Shown here in pieces: positions 8,012 through 16,771 of a stretch of DNA of 64,000 nt (the first letter of the stretch is position 1; the number at the start of each line of letters is the position of its first letter). Position numbers and translations under genes: made by a program. The DNA is taken from contig JBGAGO010000001.1 of assembly GCA_044226655.1 (NCBI GenBank), positions 1,302,001 to 1,366,000 on the forward strand, written 5' to 3'. The notes beneath the pieces are model-generated. The model was not told where the DNA came from. It worked only from the letters and a program-made list of their open reading frames with translations, and did not search any database. Source of the stretch: JBEVOS01 sp044226655 (GTDB taxonomy: Bacteria; Pseudomonadota; Alphaproteobacteria; Caulobacterales; Aquidulcibacteraceae).

Positions 8012-8910
8012 TGCGCGCACTGGCGGCGGCATTGCTGATTGGTTTTGTGCTCGTGAGCCCCGCACGCGCGGAAGAGCGCGCGGCGCGGCCCATCCATCCC
8101 GCGCTGTTCGTCGCGACCGATGCGGATTCCAAAATCTATTTGTTCGGCGCCATCCATGTGCGCCGCCGCGGCGCGCCCTGGGGCGGGCCGGAGGCGCAGG
8201 CCGCGCTCGCGGAATCGCAGGAGGTGTGGACCGAGCTTGAGATGAGCCCGGAGGCCGACGCGCGCGCAGCCAGCGAGGTCGTGCAAATGGGCATGGCGCC
8301 GGCCGATCGCCCGCTTTCTTCGTATCTGACGCCGGAGCAGATGGTGCGCGTGCGCGCCGTGATCGCGCAGCTCGACATTCCGGAAGCCTATTTCGAGCGC
8401 ATGAAGCCATGGCTGGCGGGGCTTATGTTCTCGCTCCTGCCGATCACGCGCGCGGGTTATGATCCCAATTCGGGCGTCGATCGCCAGATCGATGCGGATG
8501 CCAACCGCGCCGGCAAGACCATGCGCTGGTTCGAAACCAGCGCGCAGCAATTGTCGTTCTTCAGCGGCATGTCCGACGAGATGCAGATCGAAATGCTGAT
8601 GGAGGCGGTCGACGGCGCCAATGAAACGGCCAATGATCTGCGCGATCTCGAATCGGCATGGGAGCGCGGCGATGTGCGCCGGCTCGAACGTGTCGTGATC
8701 GATGAAACACGCGATGATTATCCCGAACTCTATGATGTCGTGTTCGCGCGCCGCAACCGCGCCTGGACCGATGTGCTGATGCACGAAATGGAGGGCGCGG
8801 GCGTCGATTTCGTCGCCGTCGGCGCAGGCCATCTGCTCGGACCCGATGGCCTCGTCGCCCAATTGCGCGCCCGCGGCGTGCGCGTAACGCGCGTGCGGGC
8901 GGTGAGGTAG
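8008..8910 (+). CDS. TraB/GumN family protein, exported
   Basis: A 300-residue protein with an N-terminal signal peptide (about 21 residues, ending PARA). The TraB/GumN fold is recognised by the IYLFGAIHV segment with its histidine, the TELEMSP acidic region, and the C-terminal VAVGAGHLLGPDGLVAQLRARG. Members are thought to be metal-dependent hydrolases or proteases acting in the periplasm or at a membrane, but the substrate of this one is not known. It is translationally coupled to dcd by a 4-bp overlap. Confidence 0.85.
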   Translation: MMRALAAALLIGFVLVSPARAEERAARPIHPALFVATDADSKIYLFGAIHVRRRGAPWGGPEAQAALAESQEVWTELEMSPEADARAASEVVQMGMAPADRPLSSYLTPEQMVRVRAVIAQLDIPEAYFERMKPWLAGLMFSLLPITRAGYDPNSGVDRQIDADANRAGKTMRWFETSAQQLSFFSGMSDEMQIEMLMEAVDGANETANDLRDLESAWERGDVRRLERVVIDETRDDYPELYDVVFARRNRAWTDVLMHEMEGAGVDFVAVGAGHLLGPDGLVAQLRARGVRVTRVRAVR

Positions 8911-8920
8911 CGCCATCGTC

Positions 8921-9079
8921 CCTCTCCCCTTGTGGGAGAGGGGATGACGTGCGGAACGATCGCCTTTGCGCGACATGGGTGAGGGGTGTCGGCGCGCCGC
9001 AAGAGACGACGCGCTCGCACCCCTCATCCGTCTCGAGCGCTGCGCGCTCGATCCACCTTCTCCCACAAGGGGAGAAGGA
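8921..9079. repeat. Long inverted repeat, family B copy 1
   Basis: The arms are CCTCTCCCCTTGTGGGAGAG and CTTCTCCCACAAGGGGAGAAG, with GAGGGGTGT near one side and CACCCCTCATCCG near the other. It fills the gap between the convergent TraB-like and histidine kinase genes, 10 bp and 6 bp from their stops. Other family B copies are at 32016, 50181 and 54061. Confidence 0.85.
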
Positions 9080-9085
9080 CGGGAG

Positions 9086-10615
9086 CTACGCCGGCAGATA
9101 AAGCGCCGCGCGAAAGCCCTTCGGCGTGCGGTTTTCGAGCGTGAGGCGCCCGCCATGGCCGTCGGCGATGGCTTGCACGATGGCCAAGCCCAGCCCTGCA
9201 CCGCCTTCGCCCGAGCGCGCGGAATCCGCGCGATAGAACGGTTCGGTGACGCGCTTCAGCTCTGCCTCGGGCAGGCCCGGGCCTTCGTCCAGCGCTTCGA
9301 TCAGCGCGCCCGCGCCGTCGCGCCGCACGCGCAGCACGCCGCCGCCGCCATATTTCGATGCGTTCTCCGCGAGATTGCGCATCGCGCGCGCGATCTCCAT
9401 CGGCCGGCACGCGATGCGCACGGCCTGCGGCGCATCGGCCGTGATCTTGACGCCCATCTCGTCAAGCTCGCCGCATAGCGTGCGTGCGATCTCGGCGATA
9501 TCGACCACTTCTTTGGTTTCTTCGCTCGACCCGGCGCGCGCGAGCGCGAGCGCCTGCTCGGTCAGCACCTCCATCTCGGCGAGCGGGCCGACGATCTTCT
9601 GACGCGCCGCATCGTCCTCCAGCAATTCCGCGCGCAGGCGCAGCGCCGTGATCGGCGTGCGCAGATCGTGCGACAGCGCCCACAGCATTTGCCGTTGCCG
9701 GGCCATTTGCCGGCCAAGCCTTTGCGCCATGGCGTTGAACGCTTCGCTGGCGCGGCGCACATCGTCCGGCCCGCGCGCGGGCACCGACACATCCATGTCG
9801 CCCGCGCCGAGGCGCTGCGCGGCGGCGGCGAGATCGGAGAGCGGGCGCCCGATCTGGCGCGCCACCAGCACCGCGCCGATGCCGACCGCGATCATTGAGG
9901 CCAGCGCCGCCCAGAAATAGCTCGCCGGCACCGGGCGCGGCGCAGGCAGGCGCGCGCGCGCTTCGAGCCAGGAATTGGTGTCGAGTTCGATCGAGACGAT
10001 CGCTTCGGTGGCGCGGAAGCGCGGCCCGTCCTCGTCGCCATCGATCCGATAGCGATAGACATTGGGCTGACCTCCCGGCCCACCCATGCCCGAATCGCCC
10101 ATGCCGGGACCGCCAGGCCCAGGGCCTTCTGGACCGATCATCATATCGCGCTCACGCCCGTCCGGCGGCGGCGGACGCGCGCGCGGATCGTCCGGCGGCG
10201 CATCAGGGCGTGGCCCGCGCGTCACGCGCCGCCAGCGCCGCGGCGTTTCGACGTCGACCTCGCGCGTGCGCGTCCACACCTTGGCGCCATCGAGCGCCTC
10301 GGACACCAGCCGCGAAATGCGCTGCGCGGACTCGCCGCCATTGCTCTGGTTCGCGGGCGCGGGCGAGAGATGATAGGAGATGCCGAAATCGCGCAGCCCG
10401 CGCACCAAGGCCGGCCGATCCTCGGGCGCGGCGCGCTTCAGCCGCTCGGCGGAAAACGCGATGCGCTCGGACACCGCGGTCTCGGCGAAACGGCGTAGGG
10501 ATTCGCCGCGCTCATTGGCGAACAGCGTGAACACCACCGCGTAGGAAATCGCGATCGCGGCGATCGTCACCAGCACGAGGCGGCCCGCGAGCGAGCGCAG
10601 CGGATGCCACATCAT
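9086..10615 (-). CDS. Sensor histidine kinase
   Basis: About 509 residues. In order: a membrane segment near 10-33, a periplasmic sensor region, a second membrane segment near 215-240, a HAMP linker, the HisKA box with the phospho-accepting His near residue 316 (LSHDLRTPI), and the ATPase domain with LAENASKYG, DEGPGLPE and GLGLAIVQ. The sensor loop includes a low-complexity glycine, proline and methionine-rich run (about residues 140-180, for example GPGPGGPGMGDSGMGG), unlike ordinary sensor domains. The start is taken at the ATG overlapping the regulator stop (TGATG). The signal is likely related to the facing EF-hand and efflux genes. Confidence 0.9.
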   Translation of the reverse strand: MMWHPLRSLAGRLVLVTIAAIAISYAVVFTLFANERGESLRRFAETAVSERIAFSAERLKRAAPEDRPALVRGLRDFGISYHLSPAPANQSNGGESAQRISRLVSEALDGAKVWTRTREVDVETPRRWRRVTRGPRPDAPPDDPRARPPPPDGRERDMMIGPEGPGPGGPGMGDSGMGGPGGQPNVYRYRIDGDEDGPRFRATEAIVSIELDTNSWLEARARLPAPRPVPASYFWAALASMIAVGIGAVLVARQIGRPLSDLAAAAQRLGAGDMDVSVPARGPDDVRRASEAFNAMAQRLGRQMARQRQMLWALSHDLRTPITALRLRAELLEDDAARQKIVGPLAEMEVLTEQALALARAGSSEETKEVVDIAEIARTLCGELDEMGVKITADAPQAVRIACRPMEIARAMRNLAENASKYGGGGVLRVRRDGAGALIEALDEGPGLPEAELKRVTEPFYRADSARSGEGGAGLGLAIVQAIADGHGGRLTLENRTPKGFRAALYLPA

Positions 10616-11337
10616 CAGAGTTTTTCGACGGGCGCCGTGAACACGTAGCCGCCGCCCCACACGGTCTTGATCAGTTTGGGCATGCGCGGATCGGCTTCGA
10701 TCTTGCGGCGCAGCCGGCTGACTTGCGTATCAACTGCACGGTCGAACACATCCGAACCGCGATCGAAGGAGAGGTCGAGCAATTGCTCGCGCGAGAGCAC
10801 GACCTTCGGGCGCTGCAGGAAGGTGAGCAGCATGCGATATTCGCCGGTCGACAATTCATGCGTCTCGCCAGCTTCATCGACGAGTTCGCGTTCGGCGAGC
10901 TTGAGCGTCCAGCGGTCGAAGCGCAGCGCTTCGCCCGTGGGCGGGGCGGCGTCCGGCGGCAGCGCGTGGGTGCGGCGCAGCACCGCATCGATGCGCGCCA
11001 GCAGTTCGCGCGGGTTGAACGGCTTCACCACGTAATCGTCGGCGCCGACTTCGAGGCCGATGATGCGGTCAAGATCTTCCGCCCGCGCCGACAGGAGGAT
11101 CACCGGCGCGCCATAGGTCTCGCGGATGTGACGGCAGAGCGAGAGCCCGTCTTCGCCCGGCATCATGATGTCGAGAATGACGCAATCGACGCGGCCCTCT
11201 TTCAAGGCCTTGCGCGCCGAGTCCGCGCCATCGACCGCCGTCGCCCGCTTGCCGTTCTTCTTAAGGAACAGCGTGAGGGATTCGCGGATGTCGCGATTGT
11301 CGTCGACGACGAGGATAAGCGGGTCCTGGGGCGTCAT
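10615..11337 (-). CDS. OmpR-family response regulator
   Basis: This 240-residue protein has an N-terminal receiver with the VVDDN acidic pair and the phosphorylated aspartate in VILDIMMPGEDG. The conserved lysine follows in YVVKPFNPREL, and a C-terminal winged-helix DNA-binding domain contains VSRLRRKIE. It is the first gene of a two-gene operon with the kinase. It is divergent from the EF-hand gene, so the roughly 170-bp gap at 11338-11507 probably holds promoters for both directions and its own binding sites. I could not define a clear operator by eye. Confidence 0.93.
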   Translation of the reverse strand: MTPQDPLILVVDDNRDIRESLTLFLKKNGKRATAVDGADSARKALKEGRVDCVILDIMMPGEDGLSLCRHIRETYGAPVILLSARAEDLDRIIGLEVGADDYVVKPFNPRELLARIDAVLRRTHALPPDAAPPTGEALRFDRWTLKLAERELVDEAGETHELSTGEYRMLLTFLQRPKVVLSREQLLDLSFDRGSDVFDRAVDTQVSRLRRKIEADPRMPKLIKTVWGGGYVFTAPVEKL

Positions 11338-11507
11338 GGGCGCATTACGCCTCCGTCATCGCCAGAAATCTACAGGCGCGATGTCGCCGCGCGGCGCCAA
11401 ACCATGCCGAAGGCGCCTGTGGGACACATTTTGACACAGAACCCGCCCCACACGACAAAGTTCGGCGGCGGCGTTTGGGCAAGCCGTCAGCCCCTTGGAG
11501 GTGGTGC

Positions 11508-12023
11508 ATGCGCTTAACCCTGTTTGCCGTTTGCGCGCTGGCGGCGGGCGCATCGGGCTGCGGCGGCGGCCCGCCGCGCGGCGCGCCCTTGCCGAGCGAT
11601 CCGCCGCGCGTGCTGCTCTCGGCCGATACGCTGGTGTTCACCAGTTTCGACGCCAACAACGATCTGCGCATCGATCATGCCGAGCTGGAGGCGGGGATCG
11701 CGCGCGAGTTTGCGCGCGCCGACGTCAACAGCGATGGCGCGCTCACGCCGCTCGAATTCCAAAGCTGGATGACAGCTGCTTTGGGCGGCGCCAACGCCCC
11801 GCCATACCGTTTGGATTTCGATCGCAATGTCGACAATTCGATCACCCGCGCCGAGTTCGAATCAGAGCTGAACGCGCGCGCGGAGCTGTATGATTCCGAT
11901 CACGATGGCGTGCTGGTGCGCAGCGAATTCATCCGCGAAGCCCCGCGTCAGCAAATGATGCTCGGCCCGCGCGGCCCCGGCGGGCCGGGTGGGGGTGAAA
12001 TGCGGCGAAGACCAGGCGGTTGA
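11508..12023 (+). CDS. Secreted EF-hand protein, probable lipoprotein
   Basis: This 171-residue protein has an N-terminal hydrophobic signal ending AAGASGC, a possible lipobox with an atypical -3 residue. Four EF-hand-like loops follow: FDANNDLRIDHAEL, ADVNSDGALTPLEF, DFDRNVDNSITRAEF and YDSDHDGVLVRSEF. The third lacks some acidic ligands. The tail is glycine, proline and methionine-rich, like the sensor loop of the neighbouring kinase. A Shine-Dalgarno GGAGG at 11497-11501 fixes this start. It is likely a periplasmic or outer-membrane calcium binder. It is divergent from the two-component operon. Confidence 0.85.
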   Translation: MRLTLFAVCALAAGASGCGGGPPRGAPLPSDPPRVLLSADTLVFTSFDANNDLRIDHAELEAGIAREFARADVNSDGALTPLEFQSWMTAALGGANAPPYRLDFDRNVDNSITRAEFESELNARAELYDSDHDGVLVRSEFIREAPRQQMMLGPRGPGGPGGGEMRRRPGG

Positions 12024-12139
12024 CAAGGTTTGTCGAACTTGCCCGCAGACACGACAAAGCGGCGACAAAGCGGGGTTCGATAAGGGCAGGGTTCGCAACG
12101 ACGGAATTCCCTCCCCCGGGCCCGCCACGGCGAACCAAC

Positions 12140-12232
12140 TAGTTGGGCGCGGGCTTGAACCTCCCGCCAACCCTCGTGTCCGCGCCCAGCGTTCACGGCC
12201 GATGCGGCGCCCGCCGCATCGGCCGTTGTTTA
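12140..12232 (+). ncRNA. Candidate structured small RNA or leader
   Basis: The segment starts with a hairpin of TGGGCGCGG pairing with CCGCGCCCA, whose long loop displays CCTCCCGCC. It ends in a perfect 15-bp hairpin. The region between the two EF-hand genes has no convincing frame. The loop could pair with Shine-Dalgarno sequences, as in several alphaproteobacterial small RNAs. No promoter was identified with confidence, so this could also be the 3' untranslated end of the upstream EF-hand mRNA. Confidence 0.35.
12195..12232 (+). terminator. Intrinsic terminator-like hairpin
   Basis: ACGGCCGATGCGGCG pairs perfectly with CGCCGCATCGGCCGT across a 2-base gap and is followed by TGTTTA, a weak T tract. 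It lies 172 bp after the first EF-hand gene and about 140 bp before the second, so it probably separates their transcripts. Confidence 0.65.
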
Positions 12233-12369
12233 TTGGGCCCTGCGCCTGTGGTCCCGCCTTTCCTCGCTGACACACATTGTCGAACGGCCGACGAACGCGC
12301 GGCATAGCCGGCCGGTACAGATTGCAGCCTCGAGAGCGGGGATGAAGCCTCCTTGTGGAGACGAAAGTG

Positions 12370-13068
12370 ATGATGCGAAAAGTTCTTCTCGCCGCAGCCG
12401 CGGTTGGTGTTTTGGCGGGCGCGGGTGTCGCGGTCGCGCAGCCCCAAGGCGGCCCGCCCCAGGATGGCCCCCATCGCGGCGGCCGTCCCGATTTCGCGCG
12501 CAGCTTCGATGCGAACAGCGACGGCACGGTGACGCGGGCCGAATTCGACGCGGCGCGCGCGCAAATGTTCACGCGCTTGGACGCAAACCATGACGGCGTG
12601 CTCGCCGACGATGAATTGCGCGGCCCGCGCGGCGGCCGGGACCATGACGGCCCCCCGCCGCCCGGACCGGACGCGCCGCCGCCGCCGGATGGCGCGCACG
12701 GCGATCATGACGGCCATCGCGGTCCGCCCGATCCCGATGCGAACCATGACGGCGTCATCACCCGCGATGAATTCCTCGCGGGTCCGATCGCGATGTTCGA
12801 TCGTCTCGACGCCAACCATGATGGCCGGCTGACGGACGCCGAAAAGCCGGACCGCACGCATTTCCGCATGGGGCGCCATCATCGCGGCGGCTTTGGCTTC
12901 GGTCTGCGCGGCGCCGACGCAAACCATGACGGTCGTGTGACGCGCGCCGAATTCGATGCGGAAGGCGCTGCGCTCTTCACGCGCATGGACGCCAATCACG
13001 ATGGTCAGCTAACCCAGGCCGATCGGGATGCGCGCCATGGCGAACGTGGCGCGGATCGGGACCACTAA
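12370..13068 (+). CDS. Secreted protein with six EF-hand loops
   Basis: About 232 residues with a cleavable signal peptide ending near AVAQP. Six near-identical calcium loops follow: FDANSDGTVTRAEF, LDANHDGVLADDEL, PDANHDGVITRDEF, LDANHDGRLTDAEK, ADANHDGRVTRAEF and MDANHDGQLTQADR. Loops 2 to 6 share the core DANHDG. Histidine, glycine and proline-rich linkers lie between pairs, so divalent metals other than calcium may also bind. The ATG at 12370 follows GGAG at 12357-12360. It lies upstream of the exporter genes on the same strand and may sense or buffer metal for them. Confidence 0.88.
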   Translation: MMRKVLLAAAAVGVLAGAGVAVAQPQGGPPQDGPHRGGRPDFARSFDANSDGTVTRAEFDAARAQMFTRLDANHDGVLADDELRGPRGGRDHDGPPPPGPDAPPPPDGAHGDHDGHRGPPDPDANHDGVITRDEFLAGPIAMFDRLDANHDGRLTDAEKPDRTHFRMGRHHRGGFGFGLRGADANHDGRVTRAEFDAEGAALFTRMDANHDGQLTQADRDARHGERGADRDH

Positions 13069-13233
13069 CGCGCCGCCCGCGGCGGACCTTCGCGTCCGCC
13101 GCGGGATTTGCGCCGTTTTGGGGAACAAACGCGCGGCGCGCGGTTTAGGGGCTTTGGCCCCGGACTTGCGCGCTTCGCGTTTCGCGTGAATGCGATAGGG
13201 CGTGCGCCGCAAAGACGGGACATTGGGGCCAAG

Positions 13234-14844
13234 ATGGCAGAAGCCGAAACAGAAGACCGGGCCGAGAGCGAAGCCGAAACGCCCAAGCGGCGCCTGCCGT
13301 CTTTCGATGTGGCGCAGCTGCGCGCGCCCAAGAATTGGCCCTGGCTCGCGGGCGGCGCCTTCATCGTGCTGCTGCTCGGCTGGATGATTTTCGGCGGCAA
13401 GAAGGACGAAGATCCCTATCGCACGACGCCGGCCGATCGCGGCGAGATCACGCGCGTGGTCAGCGCCACCGGCGCGCTCCAGCCGTTAGTCAGCGTCAAT
13501 GTCGGCTCGACCGTGTCCGGTCCGGTGCAATCCGTCGATGTCGATTTCAATTCGCAGGTCCGCCGCGGCCAGGTGCTGGCGCGGCTCGATCCCACAAGCT
13601 TCCAGCAGCGCGTCGATCAGGCGGCCGCGCAATTGCGCCAGGCGCAAGCCAGCCTCGCCGTCGCGGAATCCGATTTCCAGCGCTATGCGCGTTTGGCCCA
13701 AGAAGGTTTCGCCTCCGATCAATTGATGGCGCAGCAGCGCTCGACGCGTGATCGCGCGCGCGCCGATGTGACGCTCGCCAACGCGGCGCTCGCCTCGGCG
13801 CGCACCGATCTGGACCGCAGCGTCATCCGCTCGCCGATTGATGGCGTCGTGGTCGATCGGCAAGTGAATGTCGGCCAGAGCGTGGCCGCGAGCTTCCAGG
13901 CGCCGACTCTGTTTGTGATCGCGCAGGATCTGTCGCGCCTGCAGGCGGAAATCACGGTCGACGAGGCCGATATCGGCGAGGTGCGCGAGACCATGCCGGT
14001 GCGCTTCACGGTCGATGCATTTCCCGATCAGGAGTTCGACGGCGCGGTCAGCCAGGTGCGCCAGAAGGGCATCGATACCAATGGCGTCGTGAGCTACACG
14101 GTGGTCGTCCAGGCCGACAATCCGGGCCGGCGCCTGCTGCCGGGCATGACGGCGAACGCCGAGATCATCGTCGAACAAGTGCCGAGCGCGCTGCGCATCG
14201 CCAACGCCGCGCTGCGCTATCGGCCGTCCGATGAAGCGCTGCAGCGCCAGGGCCAGGCGCTGCTCGGTGGCGGCGAGCGCGGGCAAGGCGGCGGCGGCGC
14301 GCAAACGGCGCAGGGCGGCGGCGAACGCGGCCAAGGCGGCGGCATGCGCATGGGCGGGCGCATGTTCGAACAGCTGAACCTGACGCCGGCGCAGCAGACC
14401 CAAGTGCAAGAGATCATGCGCAATGTGATGGCCTCCGTCGGCGAGCGGCCGGGGCCAGACGCCGACGATGCGACCCGGCGCGCCTTCGGCCGGCGCGTGC
14501 GCGAAGCCGCGATGCGCCAGATCGAACCGATCCTGACGCCCGCGCAGCGCCAGCAGCTGGCGCAATTGCGCGCGCAGGGCGCCAATGGCGGCGGCGCGGC
14601 GCAGCGGCGCGAAACCCCGGCGCGCGCGGCGGTGATCTGGGTGCTGCGCGACAATCGGCCGACGCCCGTGCGCGTCATGATCGGCGTGGCGGACGATTCC
14701 TTCACGGCTGTCGTCAGCGGCGATTTGCATGAAGGCGATCAGGTGATCACGGGCGGGGGCCCGCAAAGCGCCGCCGACCGCGCCGGCAAACAGCGCCAGC
14801 AATCGCCGATGGGCGGCGGCGGCGTGCGCATCCGCGGCGTCTGA
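13234..14844 (+). CDS. MacA-like periplasmic adaptor with inserted LTPAQ helical segment
   Basis: About 536 residues. A cytoplasmic charged N terminus leads to one membrane anchor near residues 37-54, then a HlyD/MacA adaptor (biotinyl-lipoyl core, the coiled coil QRVDQAAAQLRQAQASLAV, then beta-barrel). At about residues 345-450 a glycine and glutamine-rich linker leads into a helical insert with two LTPAQ motifs (residues about 384 and 435). These resemble the LTxxQ repeats of Spy/CpxP periplasmic chaperones. The adaptor C-terminal domain resumes after it (AVIWVLRDNRPTPVRV). The stop codon overlaps the ATPase start by one base. The start at 13234 was chosen because the upstream extension is arginine-rich and non-conserved in look. 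Confidence 0.87.
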   Translation: MAEAETEDRAESEAETPKRRLPSFDVAQLRAPKNWPWLAGGAFIVLLLGWMIFGGKKDEDPYRTTPADRGEITRVVSATGALQPLVSVNVGSTVSGPVQSVDVDFNSQVRRGQVLARLDPTSFQQRVDQAAAQLRQAQASLAVAESDFQRYARLAQEGFASDQLMAQQRSTRDRARADVTLANAALASARTDLDRSVIRSPIDGVVVDRQVNVGQSVAASFQAPTLFVIAQDLSRLQAEITVDEADIGEVRETMPVRFTVDAFPDQEFDGAVSQVRQKGIDTNGVVSYTVVVQADNPGRRLLPGMTANAEIIVEQVPSALRIANAALRYRPSDEALQRQGQALLGGGERGQGGGGAQTAQGGGERGQGGGMRMGGRMFEQLNLTPAQQTQVQEIMRNVMASVGERPGPDADDATRRAFGRRVREAAMRQIEPILTPAQRQQLAQLRAQGANGGGAAQRRETPARAAVIWVLRDNRPTPVRVMIGVADDSFTAVVSGDLHEGDQVITGGGPQSAADRAGKQRQQSPMGGGGVRIRGV

Positions 14845-15542
14845 TGGCTGTGCTCATCTCCGCGCGCAATCTCGTGAAGCTCTATAAAATGGGCGAAGAG
14901 ACCGTGCGCGCGCTCGATGGCGTGAGCTTCGAGATCGCCGAGGGCGAATTCGCAGCGATCGTCGGCCCGTCTGGCTCTGGCAAATCCACGCTGATGAACA
15001 TTCTGGGCGGATTGGATACGCCGACCAGCGGGTTCTTGAGCATCAACGGCGCCGAACTCGGCAAGCTCGACGACAGCCAGCTCGCCGGCTTCCGCAATCA
15101 GACCATCGGCTTCGTGTTCCAGAGCTTCAATCTCTTGCCGCGCCTCACCGCCGTCGAAAACGTCGAACTGCCGATGATCTATGCCGGCGTGGATCCAAAG
15201 ACGCGGCGCGAGCGCGCACATGAAATGTTGGAGCGCGTCGGCCTCGGCCAGCGCATGACGCATCGGCCCACACAGCTGTCCGGCGGCCAGCAGCAGCGCG
15301 TCGCCATCGCGCGCGCGCTCGCAGGCCAGCCCGCGCTTCTGCTGGCCGACGAACCGACCGGCGCGCTCGACACCAATACCGGCGTTGAAATCTTGGCGCT
15401 GTTCCGCTCGCTCAATCGCGAGGGCTCCACCGTCGTCATCGTCACGCACGATATGGAAGTGGCCGAACAAACGCGCCGCACCATCGAAATGCGCGACGGC
15501 CACATCATCGGCGATCACCTCAATGGGGCGGCTGCGGCATGA
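14844..15542 (+). CDS. ABC transporter ATP-binding protein, MacB/LolD type
   Basis: A 232-residue ATPase with all motifs present: Walker A GPSGSGKST, the Q-loop in GFVFQSFNLLPRL, signature LSGGQQQRVAIARAL, Walker B LLLADEPTGALD, and the H-loop histidine in VIVTHDMEV. It matches the nucleotide-binding half of MacB-type mechanotransmission exporters, here as a separate polypeptide. It overlaps the permease by 4 bp (15539-15542). Confidence 0.93.
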   Translation: MAVLISARNLVKLYKMGEETVRALDGVSFEIAEGEFAAIVGPSGSGKSTLMNILGGLDTPTSGFLSINGAELGKLDDSQLAGFRNQTIGFVFQSFNLLPRLTAVENVELPMIYAGVDPKTRRERAHEMLERVGLGQRMTHRPTQLSGGQQQRVAIARALAGQPALLLADEPTGALDTNTGVEILALFRSLNREGSTVVIVTHDMEVAEQTRRTIEMRDGHIIGDHLNGAAAA

Positions 15543-16771
15543 TCCGGCCTTCCGATCTCGTCGCCAGCGCGATGCGCGCGCTGCGCTCCAATCCGATGCG
15601 CTCGGCGCTGACGGCGCTCGGCGTCATCATCGGCGTCGCCTCGGTGATCGCGATGGTGTCGATCGGGCGCGGCGCGCAATCGAGTGTGCAGGCCAGCATA
15701 TCGAGCCTGGGCTCGAACCTGCTCGTCGTCGTGCCCGGCGCGATGCGCGGGGGCGGGGGCGTGCGCAGTGCGCTGGGCTCGTTCGATTCGCTGACGCTGT
15801 CAGACGCCGACGCCATCGCGCGCGAGGTGCAGGGCCTCGTCGCGGTCTCGCCGGTGCAGCGCACGCGCGCGCAGGCCGTGGCGAACGGCACCAACTGGAA
15901 CACCTCCGTCGAAGGCGCGATGGCCAATTATCTCGACGTGCGCGATTGGCAGATCGCCGAAGGCCGCATGTTCGAAGACCGCGAGGAGCGCCAGGCCCGC
16001 AAAGTGGTCGTCATCGGCGCCACGGTGGCCACCAATCTCTTCCCGAACGAAAGCGCCGTCGGTCAGCGCATCCGCATCAATGGCGCGATGTATGATGTGA
16101 TCGGCACACTGCAATCGAAGGGCCAGACCGGCTTCGGCCAGGATCAGGACGACATCATCATCGCGCCGTTCTCGACCGTGAAGCGGCGCATCTCGGGGCG
16201 CCAGCGCCGCGCCGACAGCGTCAGCCAGATCACCATCAAGGCCGAGAGCGAGGCCGCTTTGTCGCAGGCCGAGGACGACATCAACGCGCTCTTGCGCCAG
16301 CGCCATCGCGTGCAGGAAGGCGAAGAAGATTTCACCGTCCAGAATCTCAATTCGATCATGCAGGCCGCAACAGAAGCGACACAAACGCTGACGGTCATGG
16401 TCGCCTGCATCGCCGGCGTGTCGCTGCTGGTGGGCGGCATCGGCATCATGAACATCATGCTGGTCTCGGTGACGGAGCGGACGCGCGAAATCGGCTTGCG
16501 CAAAGCGCTCGGCGCCCGCAAATCCGATATCCTTCAGCAATTCGGCTTGGAGGCGGTCGCGCTTTCCGTCGCGGGGGGCGTGGTGGGGCTCATCATCGGC
16601 GTCGGCGGCGCCTGGATCGTGACATCGATCTTTCATCTTCCGTTTGCGCTCGCGCTCGATAGCGCGCTGCTCGCCATCGGGTTTTCCGCACTTGTCGGCG
16701 TCCTGTTCGGCGCCTATCCAGCCTGGCGCGCCGCGCAGCTCGATCCGATCGAGGCGTTGCGGCGCGAATGA
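15539..16771 (+). CDS. ABC transporter permease, MacB/FtsX type
   Basis: A 410-residue permease with the MacB plan: one N-terminal membrane helix (SALTALGVIIGVASVIAMV), a large periplasmic MacB_PCD domain, and three C-terminal helices with the FtsX-domain signature REIGLRKALGARKSDILQQF. Together with its ATPase, the adaptor and TolC it would form a tripartite pump driven from the periplasmic side. Known substrates of such pumps are antibiotics, toxins, lipopeptides and porphyrins. This one cannot be assigned. It overlaps the outer-membrane gene by 4 bp (ATGA at 16768). Confidence 0.92.
   Translation: MIRPSDLVASAMRALRSNPMRSALTALGVIIGVASVIAMVSIGRGAQSSVQASISSLGSNLLVVVPGAMRGGGGVRSALGSFDSLTLSDADAIAREVQGLVAVSPVQRTRAQAVANGTNWNTSVEGAMANYLDVRDWQIAEGRMFEDREERQARKVVVIGATVATNLFPNESAVGQRIRINGAMYDVIGTLQSKGQTGFGQDQDDIIIAPFSTVKRRISGRQRRADSVSQITIKAESEAALSQAEDDINALLRQRHRVQEGEEDFTVQNLNSIMQAATEATQTLTVMVACIAGVSLLVGGIGIMNIMLVSVTERTREIGLRKALGARKSDILQQFGLEAVALSVAGGVVGLIIGVGGAWIVTSIFHLPFALALDSALLAIGFSALVGVLFGAYPAWRAAQLDPIEALRRE

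Noticed and set aside
12020..12048. TTGACA box as promoter of the candidate small RNA
   Set aside because: TTGACA at 12020-12025 has no acceptable -10 at 16-18 bp, so a promoter could not be supported.
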